64,000 nt of DNA, from positions 62,001-126,000 of the forward strand of contig NZ_JAHZQZ020000020.1 of NCBI RefSeq assembly GCF_019449275.2. Direction: 5' to 3'. Origin of the DNA: Microbacterium sp. HD4P20. Its GTDB lineage: Bacteria > Actinomycetota > Actinomycetes > Actinomycetales > Microbacteriaceae. Shown piece by piece: positions 44,618 through 53,369 of the stretch (the stretch's first letter is position 1; each line of letters opens with the position of its first letter). The translations under genes were made by a program, and so were the position numbers. The notes under the pieces were generated by a model that saw only the letters and a program-made list of their open reading frames with translations, did no database searches and had not been told where the DNA came from.

Positions 44618-46017
44618 GGGCGCCTCATCTGTGGACTGCTCTGATCGTTGCCCAACCGCCGCTTTTCGGAACCGCGGTTCATAATTACAAGAAGGGCGAA
44701 TAAAAGGAAGCCGGATAGGAACATCGGAGCCACGCCGTTGAGGGCGCCACGCAAGATGATCACGATATAGCCCATCAAGAGGGCGGCGAGGATCGCGGAC
44801 TGACTGAGGATCCGTCGCGAGAACGCATCCCGCGAAAGGCCTTCTACATAGCTGACCAGAACGCCCAGTACCAGCAGGACGATGATGACCCCCGGGAATC
44901 CAAAGCTGATGAGTGCCTCAGCGGGGAGTGGGTTCGAGACATTGGTATATCGATAGCCCAATGTGGATGAAACTATCTCGCCGGAGTCAATAGGTTTCGA
45001 CGGCCACAGTGAACGCGGTACCCAAAACAACGCAACCCCTAGAAAGTTCTCGCCGTAGCGAAGGGGATTCGTTTGCGTGTAGATCCACGTGTCGATGATC
45101 TGCTTGAACCCGTCGAAGTCGACGCGAAGCAAATAGGCCTCGACATCGCGGCTGATGGCCTGGGAGATGTCGACGCCGGTCCCATATCCGAGTGCCTTGA
45201 TCGCTGGAAAAAAGAAGAAGAGGAAGACAGGTGCCGTCATGCCGAAAAGTAACTTCCATCTAGTCTGGAAGAACGACGTTGCTGCAGCGGTCAACGCCAA
45301 GATGGCCCCGAGTAGCTGGAAGCGTGGAAGACCGAGCGGCCAGTTCAGCACCACACACGTGAAGATTGACAGCGTTGTCAGCAGGAGGTATCTCGGTTTC
45401 CGACTCGGCCTGTGGTTGGCGAGAAGGTAGACGCAGATTACGGCTCCCAGAAGGCTGATCGACCGACCGATGAATAGAAGCTGCTCCCAACTTTCCTCAG
45501 ACGATGCGAAGTCCAGTGATCGTTCCTCGCGATTCAAGAACAGCCTCGAGGGCCCCACTGCCGCTGCGATCGCCAAAGAAGCGATCAAGATCAGAGCGAC
45601 CGCACGCCAGTAGAGGTGTGGGTTGAGCGGAGTAGTTGCTGTCCGTGTTGTCCTGTACTTCATTCGCGAGTCGATCCACCACTCGCCGAGGATGTACGCG
45701 CACTGCGCCAGAGAGAGAACGACGTAGCCTTGGACAATCTCCGGCCCGTACGTGGATTGCCAGGGGAAGCTGGACCTCTCAATCTGCAGGTTCGCTGGGA
45801 CCGCGACGAAGAATAGGAAGAAGAACGCGACTAGCAAGGAGACGCCACCCCTCCGTGAGCTAAGGATCACAAAGAGGAAGATCAGGGCATTCGCGACGAT
45901 GTAGGCGGATCGAGCGAACGAAAGGCCGTCTTCGCCTTCGAGGACCAAGCACGCGATCAATGTGAGCGCGAGGGCGACAAAACCCCCGACCTGCAGAAAT
46001 CGAGCCCAGACATCCAT
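44614..46017 (-). CDS. Wzy-type polysaccharide polymerase
   Basis: The 467-residue protein has about eleven hydrophobic segments and a long extracytoplasmic loop (about residues 290-345, VDISQAISRDVEAYLLRVDFD... YGENFLGVALFWVPRSLW) typical of O-antigen/EPS polymerases (oligosaccharide repeat unit polymerase type). It would join repeat units outside the membrane. There is little sequence conservation in this family, so the call rests on topology and context. Confidence 0.8.
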   Translation of the reverse strand: MDVWARFLQVGGFVALALTLIACLVLEGEDGLSFARSAYIVANALIFLFVILSSRRGGVSLLVAFFFLFFVAVPANLQIERSSFPWQSTYGPEIVQGYVVLSLAQCAYILGEWWIDSRMKYRTTRTATTPLNPHLYWRAVALILIASLAIAAAVGPSRLFLNREERSLDFASSEESWEQLLFIGRSISLLGAVICVYLLANHRPSRKPRYLLLTTLSIFTCVVLNWPLGLPRFQLLGAILALTAAATSFFQTRWKLLFGMTAPVFLFFFFPAIKALGYGTGVDISQAISRDVEAYLLRVDFDGFKQIIDTWIYTQTNPLRYGENFLGVALFWVPRSLWPSKPIDSGEIVSSTLGYRYTNVSNPLPAEALISFGFPGVIIVLLVLGVLVSYVEGLSRDAFSRRILSQSAILAALLMGYIVIILRGALNGVAPMFLSGFLLFALLVIMNRGSEKRRLGNDQSSPQMRRP

Positions 46018-46144
46018 GGGCAGGAGCTTCTCACCGGTCAGCGGCTCCTCGCCGATTCTGCCGATCGGCTTGGCTCGCGCGGTGGGCCCTGACCTACTGA
46101 TGTCTGCCTGTCCTTTGTATCCGTCGTGCTGGTGGATCCAGAAC

Positions 46145-47395
46145 TTAGTCGGTCTCGCTGATGGTTCCAGCGCCGACGGTGCGGTTGGTCGACTCGTTAA
46201 TCAGGACAAACGCCCCCGTGGTGCGATTGCGCGAGTATGGATCCGCAACTAGCGGCGTAGTCGTTCGAAGTCTTACACGGCCGATGGAGTTCAGCCCGAG
46301 CTCGCGCTTGAGCTCGCTGCGGTGCAGCGTGTTGACGTCGAGCTCGTACGCGATCTCCTTGACAACCGTCCGGGCGGAGCGGGTGGTATGGAGAATCGAC
46401 AGCTTGTCGCCCTCCTTCAGGGGTTGATCGTCCATCCAGCAGACCATCGCGTCGATGTCCTGGCTGATCTCGGGATGGTTGTTGACACGGCAGATCACAT
46501 CACCGCGCGAGATATCAATCTCGTCCGCCAGCCGTAGGGTGACTGACATCGGGGGGAACGCTTCATCGACCGCGCCGTCGGCGGTGTCGATGCCGGCGAC
46601 AGCAGACGTTAGGCCGCTTGGAAGGACCAGGATCTCGTCGCCAACTTTGATGACACCACTCGCTACTTGACCCGCGTAGCCGCGATAGTCGCGGGGAGTG
46701 CTCTGTTGCGGACGGATCACGTACTGCACCGGGAACCGCACGTCTTGCAGGTTTCGATCGCTCGCGATGTATACGTTCTCGAGGTGATGAAGGAGCGAGG
46801 TGCCCTCGTACCACGGCATGTTCTCCGAGCGATTCACCACGTTGTCGCCGGCGAGCGCCGAGAGCGGTATCGCCGTCATATCCGTGATATTCAGCTTTGA
46901 TGCAAACGCGAAGAACTCATCGCGAATGGAGTCAAAGACCTCTTGAGACCAGCCGACCAGGTCCATCTTGTTCACAGCGAGCACGATGTGCGGCACACGC
47001 AGGAGCGAAGCGATCGTCGCGTGACGCCTGCTTTGTTCGAGGACGCCCTTCCGAGCGTCTACGAGCACGATCGCGAGGTCCGCGGTCGAGGCGCCAGTGA
47101 CCATGTTCCGGGTGTACTGAGTGTGCCCTGGGGTGTCGGCGATGATGAACTTGCGCTTGGGCGTCGCGAAGTATCGATAGGCAACATCGATCGTGATGCC
47201 CTGTTCGCGCTCGGCACGGAGTCCGTCCGTCAGGAGCGAGAGATCGGTGTACTCGTCTCCACGGCTCTTGCTTGTGGACTCAACACTCTCGAGTTGATCC
47301 TCGAAGATCGACTTCGAGTCGTAGAGCAGGCGACCGATGAGCGTGCTCTTACCATCGTCCACCGAACCCGCGGTCGCAAACCGCAACATGTCCAT
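46145..47395 (-). CDS. cysN: Sulfate adenylyltransferase subunit 1 (GTPase)
   Basis: CysN is the regulatory GTPase that, with CysD, makes adenylyl sulfate (APS) from ATP and sulfate. The 416-residue protein has EF-Tu-like GTP motifs: GSVDDGKST (G1), DTPGHTQYTRN (G3) and NKMD (G4), followed by beta-barrel domains. No APS kinase domain is fused to its end, in contrast to many CysNC proteins; the kinase is the separate gene at 50279. It starts two bases after cysD. Confidence 0.95.
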   Translation of the reverse strand: MDMLRFATAGSVDDGKSTLIGRLLYDSKSIFEDQLESVESTSKSRGDEYTDLSLLTDGLRAEREQGITIDVAYRYFATPKRKFIIADTPGHTQYTRNMVTGASTADLAIVLVDARKGVLEQSRRHATIASLLRVPHIVLAVNKMDLVGWSQEVFDSIRDEFFAFASKLNITDMTAIPLSALAGDNVVNRSENMPWYEGTSLLHHLENVYIASDRNLQDVRFPVQYVIRPQQSTPRDYRGYAGQVASGVIKVGDEILVLPSGLTSAVAGIDTADGAVDEAFPPMSVTLRLADEIDISRGDVICRVNNHPEISQDIDAMVCWMDDQPLKEGDKLSILHTTRSARTVVKEIAYELDVNTLHRSELKRELGLNSIGRVRLRTTTPLVADPYSRNRTTGAFVLINESTNRTVGAGTISETD

Positions 47396-47397
47396 GT

Positions 47398-48309
47398 TCA
47401 GAAGTACCCCTGCTTCTTCCGGTCTTCCATAGCCGCTTCACTCACACGGTCATCCCCGCGCGTAGCTCCCCGCTCTGTCACTCGGGTAGCGGCGACCTCC
47501 TCGATGACGAGCTCCACCGTGTCTGCCTCGGAAGCTACAGCCGCGGTCAGGGTCGCATCGCCGACCGTGCGGTAGCGCACCTTTCGCGTAGTGACAGTCT
47601 CGCCGTCCTTGGGCTGGCAGAACTCGTTGGCGGCAAAGAGCATGCCGTTTCGCTCGAAGACTTCTCGGTCGTGCGCATAGTAGATCGCGGGGATCTCGAC
47701 GTCGTACTCGGCTATGTACTGCCAGATGTCGAGCTCGGTCCAGTTCGAGAGTGGAAACACGCGGATACTCTCCCCGGGGTGAACCCGGCCGTTGTAGAGG
47801 CTCCAAAGCTCGGGCCGCTGGTTCTTCGGATCCCACTGCCCGAACTCGTCGCGGAACGAGAAGACTCGCTCCTTCGCGCGAGCCTTCTCCTCGTCGCGAC
47901 GCGCCCCGCCCATGCACGCGTCGAACTGGTTCTTCTCGATGGTGTCGAGGAGAACCGGCGTCTGAATGCGGTTGCGAGAGCCATTGGGCTCCTCGCGCAC
48001 CTCGCCGCGGTCGATAGCCGCTTGCACGGACCCAACGACAAGCTGCAAACCGTGCTTCTCGACGATAGCGTCCCGGTAGTCAATCACCTCAGGGAAGTTG
48101 TGCCCGGTGTCGACGTGGACGATAGGGAACGGGACTCGCGCCGGGTAGAACGCTTTCATCGCGAGATGTAGCAAGACGATAGAGTCCTTGCCGCCGGAGA
48201 AAAGCAGTGCCGGCTTCTCCATCTGCGCGACAACTTCGCGAATGATTTGGATCGACTCGGCTTCAAGCAACTGCAGCTGGGTCAATTGGTACTGGTTGGG
48301 TGACGTCAC
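47398..48309 (-). CDS. cysD: Sulfate adenylyltransferase subunit 2
   Basis: CysD is the catalytic subunit of ATP sulfurylase. The 303-residue protein has the PP-loop LLFSGGKDSIVLLHLA (about residues 35-50), the VDTGHNFPEVIDYRD motif and the C-terminal RYRTVGDAT and RGDDR segments. GTG 48309 starts two bases after the cysQ stop. The order cysQ-cysD-cysN on one strand makes a compact sulfate-activation operon, with no cysH or cysI reductase gene nearby. Confidence 0.95.
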   Translation of the reverse strand: MTSPNQYQLTQLQLLEAESIQIIREVVAQMEKPALLFSGGKDSIVLLHLAMKAFYPARVPFPIVHVDTGHNFPEVIDYRDAIVEKHGLQLVVGSVQAAIDRGEVREEPNGSRNRIQTPVLLDTIEKNQFDACMGGARRDEEKARAKERVFSFRDEFGQWDPKNQRPELWSLYNGRVHPGESIRVFPLSNWTELDIWQYIAEYDVEIPAIYYAHDREVFERNGMLFAANEFCQPKDGETVTTRKVRYRTVGDATLTAAVASEADTVELVIEEVAATRVTERGATRGDDRVSEAAMEDRKKQGYF

Positions 48310-48310
48310 C

Positions 48311-49084
48311 TTAGGCCTCTCTCTCGGAGTTCATCGCGTCGGCGATGGCGGCGAGCACGCGTGGTGCGAGTTCTGGTGCGCACACAACGAGGTCGGGAAG
48401 ATACGGGTTGGGCTGGTTGTAGAGCATCGCGCTGCCGTCGAGCCGCGACGTATGGAATCCGGCGGAACGAGCTATCGCAATTGGGGCTGCCGAATCCCAC
48501 TCGAACTGGCCCCCGCCGTGGACGTAGAGATCCACTTCACCGCGCACTGTCGCGCAGACCTTTACCCCCGCGGAGCCCATTGGCACGAGCTCGGCGCCGA
48601 GGGACTCAGCGACCGACTCGACGAGCGCGGGCGGCCGCGACCGACTGACGGCGATGCGAAGCCTTTCCGCAGGGTTGAGAAGCGGAAGATCGTCGGCGGT
48701 CGTGACGATAACGTCTGGCCCGCCCAAAGCGACCGCTCCCACCCTCAACTCACCGTCTTGCCAGAGTGCGACGTGCACTGCCCAGTCATTGCGCCCCTCG
48801 GAATACTCGCGGGTGCCGTCGAGAGGATCGATGATCCACACGCGGTCCGCACGGAGGCGGGCGTCGGAGTCCTTCGCCTCTTCGCTCAGCACTGCGTCCG
48901 TTGGGCGGTGCGCGTCCAGAAGGGCCGCGATGTGAGCCTGTGCGCCTGCGTCACCTGCATCTTTCAAGGCATGCCCATCCATGGTGCCTCGTTGCTCGCG
49001 AATGCCTATGAGTTCGGCGGCGGCCGACCGCGCGACATGGCGCGCGAACTCGACGTCGGAGACTTGCGCGAGAGAGGAGGTCAC
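48311..49084 (-). CDS. cysQ: 3'(2'),5'-bisphosphate nucleotidase
   Basis: CysQ dephosphorylates PAP (the by-product of sulfotransferases) and PAPS. The 257-residue inositol-monophosphatase-fold protein has the metal-binding motifs LSEEAKD, WIIDPLDGTREY and WDSAAPIAIARSAG. It is the first gene of cysQ-cysD-cysN. PAP inhibits sulfotransferases, so a PAP-clearing enzyme in the same operon as PAPS synthesis fits a cell that uses PAPS for sulfation. Confidence 0.9.
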   Translation of the reverse strand: MTSSLAQVSDVEFARHVARSAAAELIGIREQRGTMDGHALKDAGDAGAQAHIAALLDAHRPTDAVLSEEAKDSDARLRADRVWIIDPLDGTREYSEGRNDWAVHVALWQDGELRVGAVALGGPDVIVTTADDLPLLNPAERLRIAVSRSRPPALVESVAESLGAELVPMGSAGVKVCATVRGEVDLYVHGGGQFEWDSAAPIAIARSAGFHTSRLDGSAMLYNQPNPYLPDLVVCAPELAPRVLAAIADAMNSEREA

Positions 49085-49163
49085 AGAGCGGTTGCCAATC
49101 TGGGGTAGACAAGTCGAACGATAGCGCAGCCGCCGTGGGTGCCAGAACAGTGAACACTTTACG

Positions 49164-49181
49164 CGTTACACCCGTGTGACG
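49164..49181. promoter_or_regulatory. Inverted repeat between cysQ and the TauE/SafE gene
   Basis: CGTTACAC-CC-GTGTGACG is an 18-base inverted repeat with one mismatch per arm, in the 206-base divergent gap. It could be the site of a regulator shared by both sulfur-related units. Confidence 0.45.
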
Positions 49182-49290
49182 ATGGAGTGCTATCTTCACC
49201 GTGCCCACCCATCTGGATGGAAGGTCGGGGTATGGCGACACAGTTTCGCATCGCGCTTAGCCGCCTTCATCGAACGAGCAGGGAAATTTA

Positions 49291-50232
49291 GTGGATTGGG
49301 GGCTTGCGCTCGCCGCACTTGGGATCGGGGCTGTCGTCGGCCTCACCGGAATGGGCGGCGGCGCTCTCATGACGCCGGTGCTCGTGTTGTTCTTCGGAGT
49401 TCCACCGTTGACGGCTGTTTCCAGTGACCTGATCGTCAGCGCCGCGATGAAGCCCGTTGGCTCGGCGGTGCACATGCGCCACGGCACTGTGCAGTGGAAG
49501 CTCGTTCTCTGGCTGGTCATCGGCTCGGTGCCCGCTGCGTTCTCTGGGGCGCTGATCATCGCAATCGTCGGTCCCATCGCGGGACTGACGAGCTTCGTAA
49601 AGACCGCGCTTGGAGTCGTCCTCCTCATCGCGGCGGCGGGACTCATTGTCCGGGCTTACTTCGCGCTAGCTGAGTACGCGCGCAACGATCGAGGGGAACG
49701 GGATCTACCGTCTGGCGGGTTCCAGGCCGAGGTACCTGTGCGGGTCTTTCCGACCCTGATCGTGGGCATCGTCGGCGGCCTCATGGTCGGTCTCACCTCG
49801 GTGGGATCGGGATCGTTCATCATCATCGCCCTGATGTTGCTCTACCCGATGCTCACCGCCAACCGCCTGGTCGGAACCGACCTTGTCCAGGCCGTGCCGC
49901 TGGTCATCGCAGCAGCCGCGGGGCACCTGCTGTTCGGGGAGGTTGATTGGCAGATTGTGTGGCCGCTCGTCGTCGGGAGCATTCCTGGAGCCTTCATCGG
50001 GGCCCAGCTCTCGTCGCGTGTATCGGGTGGGATCGTCCGTCGGGCTCTCGCTTTGGTGCTCCTCGCCGCCGGGCTGAAGATGCTTGGTGTTTCGAACGAG
50101 CTCACGGTCGTCGCCCTCGCCATCGCGTTCATCGGCGGGACCGTCGGTTGGATGTGGTTGAGGAGAAAACATGGCCTCCCGCGGACGTGGCGGCAAGAAC
50201 GGCGTCAACGGCTCCAGGACGATCAGACATGA
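49291..50232 (+). CDS. TauE/SafE-family membrane transporter
   Basis: The 313-residue protein has two related halves, each opening with the family signature: GAVVGLTGMGGGALMTPVLV near the N-terminus and GGLMVGLTSVGSGSFIIIAL in the middle. About eight membrane segments are seen. Members move sulfite, sulfoacetate or sulfate-like anions. Sitting between cysQDN and the APS kinase, it may bring in sulfate for activation, though direction and substrate are inference. GTG start behind AGGGAAA. Confidence 0.85.
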   Translation: MDWGLALAALGIGAVVGLTGMGGGALMTPVLVLFFGVPPLTAVSSDLIVSAAMKPVGSAVHMRHGTVQWKLVLWLVIGSVPAAFSGALIIAIVGPIAGLTSFVKTALGVVLLIAAAGLIVRAYFALAEYARNDRGERDLPSGGFQAEVPVRVFPTLIVGIVGGLMVGLTSVGSGSFIIIALMLLYPMLTANRLVGTDLVQAVPLVIAAAAGHLLFGEVDWQIVWPLVVGSIPGAFIGAQLSSRVSGGIVRRALALVLLAAGLKMLGVSNELTVVALAIAFIGGTVGWMWLRRKHGLPRTWRQERRQRLQDDQT

Positions 50233-50247
50233 CGCCTGCTCTCTCGC

Positions 50248-50253
50248 TACCCT
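50248..50253 (+). promoter_or_regulatory. -10 hexamer ahead of leader ORF and APS kinase
   Basis: TACCCT ends six bases before an ATG at 50260 that opens an 8-codon frame, so the message may be leaderless from that point. Confidence 0.4.
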
Positions 50254-50259
50254 GGCACG

Positions 50260-50286
50260 ATGCGTGAGAAGGTAGCTGATGAATGA
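50260..50286 (+). CDS. Possible 8-codon leader peptide before the APS kinase
   Basis: ATG at 50260 reads MREKVADE and stops at 50286, overlapping the APS kinase ATG (50279) in another frame. TACCCT six bases upstream would start the transcript at this ATG. Ribosomes finishing here would be placed on the kinase start, which suggests translational coupling. It has no cysteine run, unlike known cys leader peptides. It may be chance. Confidence 0.3.
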   Translation: MREKVADE

Positions 50287-51484
50287 CGGGCTGACGGCGA
50301 GACCCGCTACCGGAGTGCGGGTGATTCTCTTCGACGCCCAGCTCCGTGAACTCGAACTTGCCCTCGCGGGCGCATGGGGCACGCCGCCTGCGTTTGTCTC
50401 CCCGGCCGAGCGTGGAGCCCGAATCGTCACTTCGACGCCCCTCAACGCCGGCGACGATGTGGATCTCGTGGATCCCGAAGGGAGCTTGGTCGCACGGTTG
50501 ATCGTGGAACATGTCGGATCTGCGGGCGCCGGAAGGTGGGTTGCCGGTGAGCTGGATGCGCGGCGAGCGCTGGGGCATCTCGACTTCGCCGACCTGCGTC
50601 TGACGCAGCAGAAGAGTTCGACTTTGGATCGCGGATCTTGCGAAGCCGCGGTGGTCATCACGGGGGACGTCCCATCCCGATTCGACTCGCGATGGTCACG
50701 TCTGGCACCGAACGCAACTGCTGTTGTGCTTGATCACGGTGATACCGCCGAACTCGTACGCAATGTCGAGGCGCTTCGGGACATGCGGCGTCCGGTCCTC
50801 GTGCTGCCCGCCCCGGACCTGGCGATCCGAGGGGAGAACGATTGGGCGCTGGCGGTGGAGGAGGTCGTGAGGCGACTTCTGAGCCCGCAAGTGGAGGTCT
50901 GGCGAACGCGCCGGTCGAGGGGCGTCGGCATGGTCGTTCTCCTGACTGGGCTCTCGGGTTCGGGAAAGTCCACCGTGGCGAAGCGACTCGCAGAGCGGCT
51001 CACCGCCCAGGACTCGCGGAAGGTCACGCTGCTCGATGGCGACGAGGTGCGACATGTGCTCTCGTCAGGCCTTGGATTCTCCAAAGAGGATCGCGAAATG
51101 AACGTCCGCCGGATCGGATGGGTTGCCGCACTCGTCTCGTCGCATGACGGCATCGCAATCTGCGCGCCAATCGCGCCATACGCTTCGATGCGGGCAGAGA
51201 TGCGCGCACAAGCTTCCAGAGTCGGAGACTTCCTACTCGTGCACGTGTCCACGCCTCTCGCTGTGTGCGAGCAACGGGACCGCAAGGGGCTCTACGCCAA
51301 AGCTCGGAGGGGGGAAATCCCCCAGTTCACCGGCATCAGCGATCCGTACGAAGAGCCGACGGATGCAGATCTGGCAATCGACACGAGCGTCGTCGATGTC
51401 GACGACGCAGTGGATCGAATACTGTCAGCCGTGCGCGACAGGAGCGGATACGCGTCGCCTGCGCAACTGGAGTACGTCATCTAG
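50279..51484 (+). CDS. cysC: APS kinase with vestigial ATP-sulfurylase-like N-terminal domain
   Basis: The C-terminal ~185 residues of this 401-residue protein are a full APS kinase: P-loop GLSGSGKST (about 223-231), LLDGDEVRHVLSSGLGFSKEDRE, CAPIAPYASMRAE and GLYAKARRGEIPQFTGISDPYE. It makes PAPS from APS. The first ~100 residues (LRELELALAGAW, AGDDVDLVDPEGSLVARLIVEHV, HLDFADLRL) look like the PUA-like start of a single-chain ATP sulfurylase. Its catalytic domain is absent and about 100 residues of unknown type stand in its place. The start is ATG 50279 after GAGAAGG. Confidence 0.88.
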   Translation: MNDGLTARPATGVRVILFDAQLRELELALAGAWGTPPAFVSPAERGARIVTSTPLNAGDDVDLVDPEGSLVARLIVEHVGSAGAGRWVAGELDARRALGHLDFADLRLTQQKSSTLDRGSCEAAVVITGDVPSRFDSRWSRLAPNATAVVLDHGDTAELVRNVEALRDMRRPVLVLPAPDLAIRGENDWALAVEEVVRRLLSPQVEVWRTRRSRGVGMVVLLTGLSGSGKSTVAKRLAERLTAQDSRKVTLLDGDEVRHVLSSGLGFSKEDREMNVRRIGWVAALVSSHDGIAICAPIAPYASMRAEMRAQASRVGDFLLVHVSTPLAVCEQRDRKGLYAKARRGEIPQFTGISDPYEEPTDADLAIDTSVVDVDDAVDRILSAVRDRSGYASPAQLEYVI

Positions 51485-51509
51485 CGATCTCGCTGTCGTC
51501 AGCTCAGCG

Positions 51510-53198
51510 TCAGTGCGCTGTTTCTCCCGGCGCGAGGGCAGCTTTGCCCGTCTTCATGATGATGACGATGTCGCCCAAGAGCGACCAGTTCTCGACGTAG
51601 GACAGATCGAGCCGGACCGACTCTTCCCATGACAGGGAGGAACGTCCGCTCACCTGCCAGAGGCCAGTGACCCCGGGCTTGGCGAGGAAGCGGCGGTGGA
51701 CGTGGTCGGCGTACTTGGCTACTTCAGAGGGCAACGGAGGGCGAGGACCGACCAATGACATCGAGCCGCCCAGAACATTGAACAGCTGAGGCAACTCATC
51801 GAGGCTGTACTTGCGCATGATGCGCCCGATCGGCGTCACGCGAGGATCGTTCTTCATCTTGAAGAGCACCTCGTTGCCGGCATCACGCTGCTGCTTCGAC
51901 AGCTGTTCGAGCATGTCCTCCGCGTTCACGACCATGGAGCGGAACTTGAGCATGCGGAACTCTTTGCCGCGGAGGCCGACCCGGGTCTGCCGGAAGAGAA
52001 CAGGCCCTCGGCTGGTGAGTCGAACTGTGATCGCGAGAAAGGCGAAAAGCGGGGAGAGCACGACGACCCCCATCAAGCTGGCGACGAGATCGACCGTGCG
52101 CTTCAAGAAGCGCTGCCCACGCGAGAACTTCGGTGTCTCGACGTGGATGAGCGGCAGACCGGCGACGGGGCGGGTATGAATTCGCGGTCCCGCGATGTCG
52201 GTGATGCTGGGGGCCAAGACCAAGTGTTGACGACCCGCTTCAAGGCTCCAAGAGATCTGCTTGACCTTCATCGGGGGAAGGTCGTCAGTGCTGGTCACGG
52301 CGACAGTGTCGGCACCCGTCGCGGCGATCGCTTTGTCCACGCTGTCGACATTGCCCATGACAGGGATCGAGGTGCCAGGGATGGTGTCGGCAAGCCTTCC
52401 GGTCGGCGTGCACGCGCCCACGACGGTATAACCGGCGCTCGGCGTCCTGAGCAGTTCACGTGCGATCTGCGCCACCGATTCAGTTGAGCCCACCAACAAG
52501 ACGCGGGCTGAGTACTCGCCAATGGTGCGATATGCGACGAGCCACTGCCGCCAGAGCCACCTCTCGAGCAGGAGCATGGTGACGCCGAGGGGAAGCGCGA
52601 TCAGCAGGTAGCCTCTAGCGACATCAACGCGCAGGAGGAATGCCAGGATCGCGATGAAACCGAACAGTCCGATGCTTGCCCGGGCGACCCGTACGTACTC
52701 GGTGTTCCCAGCCCCGATGACGCGATAGTCGCGCGAATCCATCAGGCTGAGTGCCCACATCCAGGCGAGCACGAGGCCCCCGGAGAACAGCCAGTAAGAG
52801 ATCTCGCTCAGCCGCGCATCCTCGCGAATGGCTACTTGCGCGTTGCCCCAACCGAACCAGAGCAGCTGGGTGCCGTAGACCGCCCAGGCGAGAACGAAGA
52901 GGTCGCTGAGCAACAGACGGTTGGCATACGCCCGGCGCCACGGAGTGCGGGGGCGCGTTTCGTCTCGCTTCGCTCGCTCAACGGCCGTGGGGCGGACAGC
53001 GGGCGCGCCGGTCGGCTCTGCGAGCGAGGGGCGTGCAGGCACGTCGAAGGCTGTGTTGCCGGGTTCGGCGGTGGAGGGCGACGTCGGCGTCGCGTCGATC
53101 TGATTCGACGTCACAGTGGCGTTCCTCGTCGCGGTTGGACTCGCTTTGCCTGCCGACGCGTCGGCAGACTTACGCAAAGGCGAGTCCGGTGTCGTCAT
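51510..53198 (-). CDS. Initiating sugar-phosphate transferase (polyprenyl glycosylphosphotransferase)
   Basis: The 562-residue protein has five membrane segments (about residues 92-225), a Rossmann-like central domain (RVLLVGSTESVAQIARELL) and the C-terminal bacterial sugar transferase domain. That domain shows KRTVDLVASLMGVVVLSPLF, MLKFRSMVVNAE, SLDELPQLFNVLGGSMSLVGPRPP and PGVTGLWQVSGRS. It moves a sugar-1-phosphate onto undecaprenyl phosphate, the first step of repeat-unit synthesis. The N-terminal ~85 residues are low-complexity Ser/Thr/Pro and end in a repeat-encoded stretch (VERAKRDETRP). Confidence 0.93.
   Translation of the reverse strand: MTTPDSPLRKSADASAGKASPTATRNATVTSNQIDATPTSPSTAEPGNTAFDVPARPSLAEPTGAPAVRPTAVERAKRDETRPRTPWRRAYANRLLLSDLFVLAWAVYGTQLLWFGWGNAQVAIREDARLSEISYWLFSGGLVLAWMWALSLMDSRDYRVIGAGNTEYVRVARASIGLFGFIAILAFLLRVDVARGYLLIALPLGVTMLLLERWLWRQWLVAYRTIGEYSARVLLVGSTESVAQIARELLRTPSAGYTVVGACTPTGRLADTIPGTSIPVMGNVDSVDKAIAATGADTVAVTSTDDLPPMKVKQISWSLEAGRQHLVLAPSITDIAGPRIHTRPVAGLPLIHVETPKFSRGQRFLKRTVDLVASLMGVVVLSPLFAFLAITVRLTSRGPVLFRQTRVGLRGKEFRMLKFRSMVVNAEDMLEQLSKQQRDAGNEVLFKMKNDPRVTPIGRIMRKYSLDELPQLFNVLGGSMSLVGPRPPLPSEVAKYADHVHRRFLAKPGVTGLWQVSGRSSLSWEESVRLDLSYVENWSLLGDIVIIMKTGKAALAPGETAH
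52955..52984. repeat. Dispersed repeat arm inside the sugar transferase gene (site 5)
   Basis: GCGTTTCGTCTCGCTTCGCT continuing CGCTCAACGG lies in frame near the 5' end of the minus-strand gene and encodes VERAKRDETR. It joins the low-complexity N-terminal region to the first membrane helix. Confidence 0.9.
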
Positions 53199-53369
53199 GA
53201 AACGGTCCCTCGGGGGAGGTTAGCAGGTGCGGTGTCCGCCGTGTCCTCTCCCCAGGGCTCACGAACGAGTACTCCACGTCCAGTATGAGACATGACTCAT
53301 GATCGGTGGGGGCGCCTGGCTGCTCGCGACGCCAAGCGCCCTGCGATGACCTCAACCAGGCGTGGTGGT

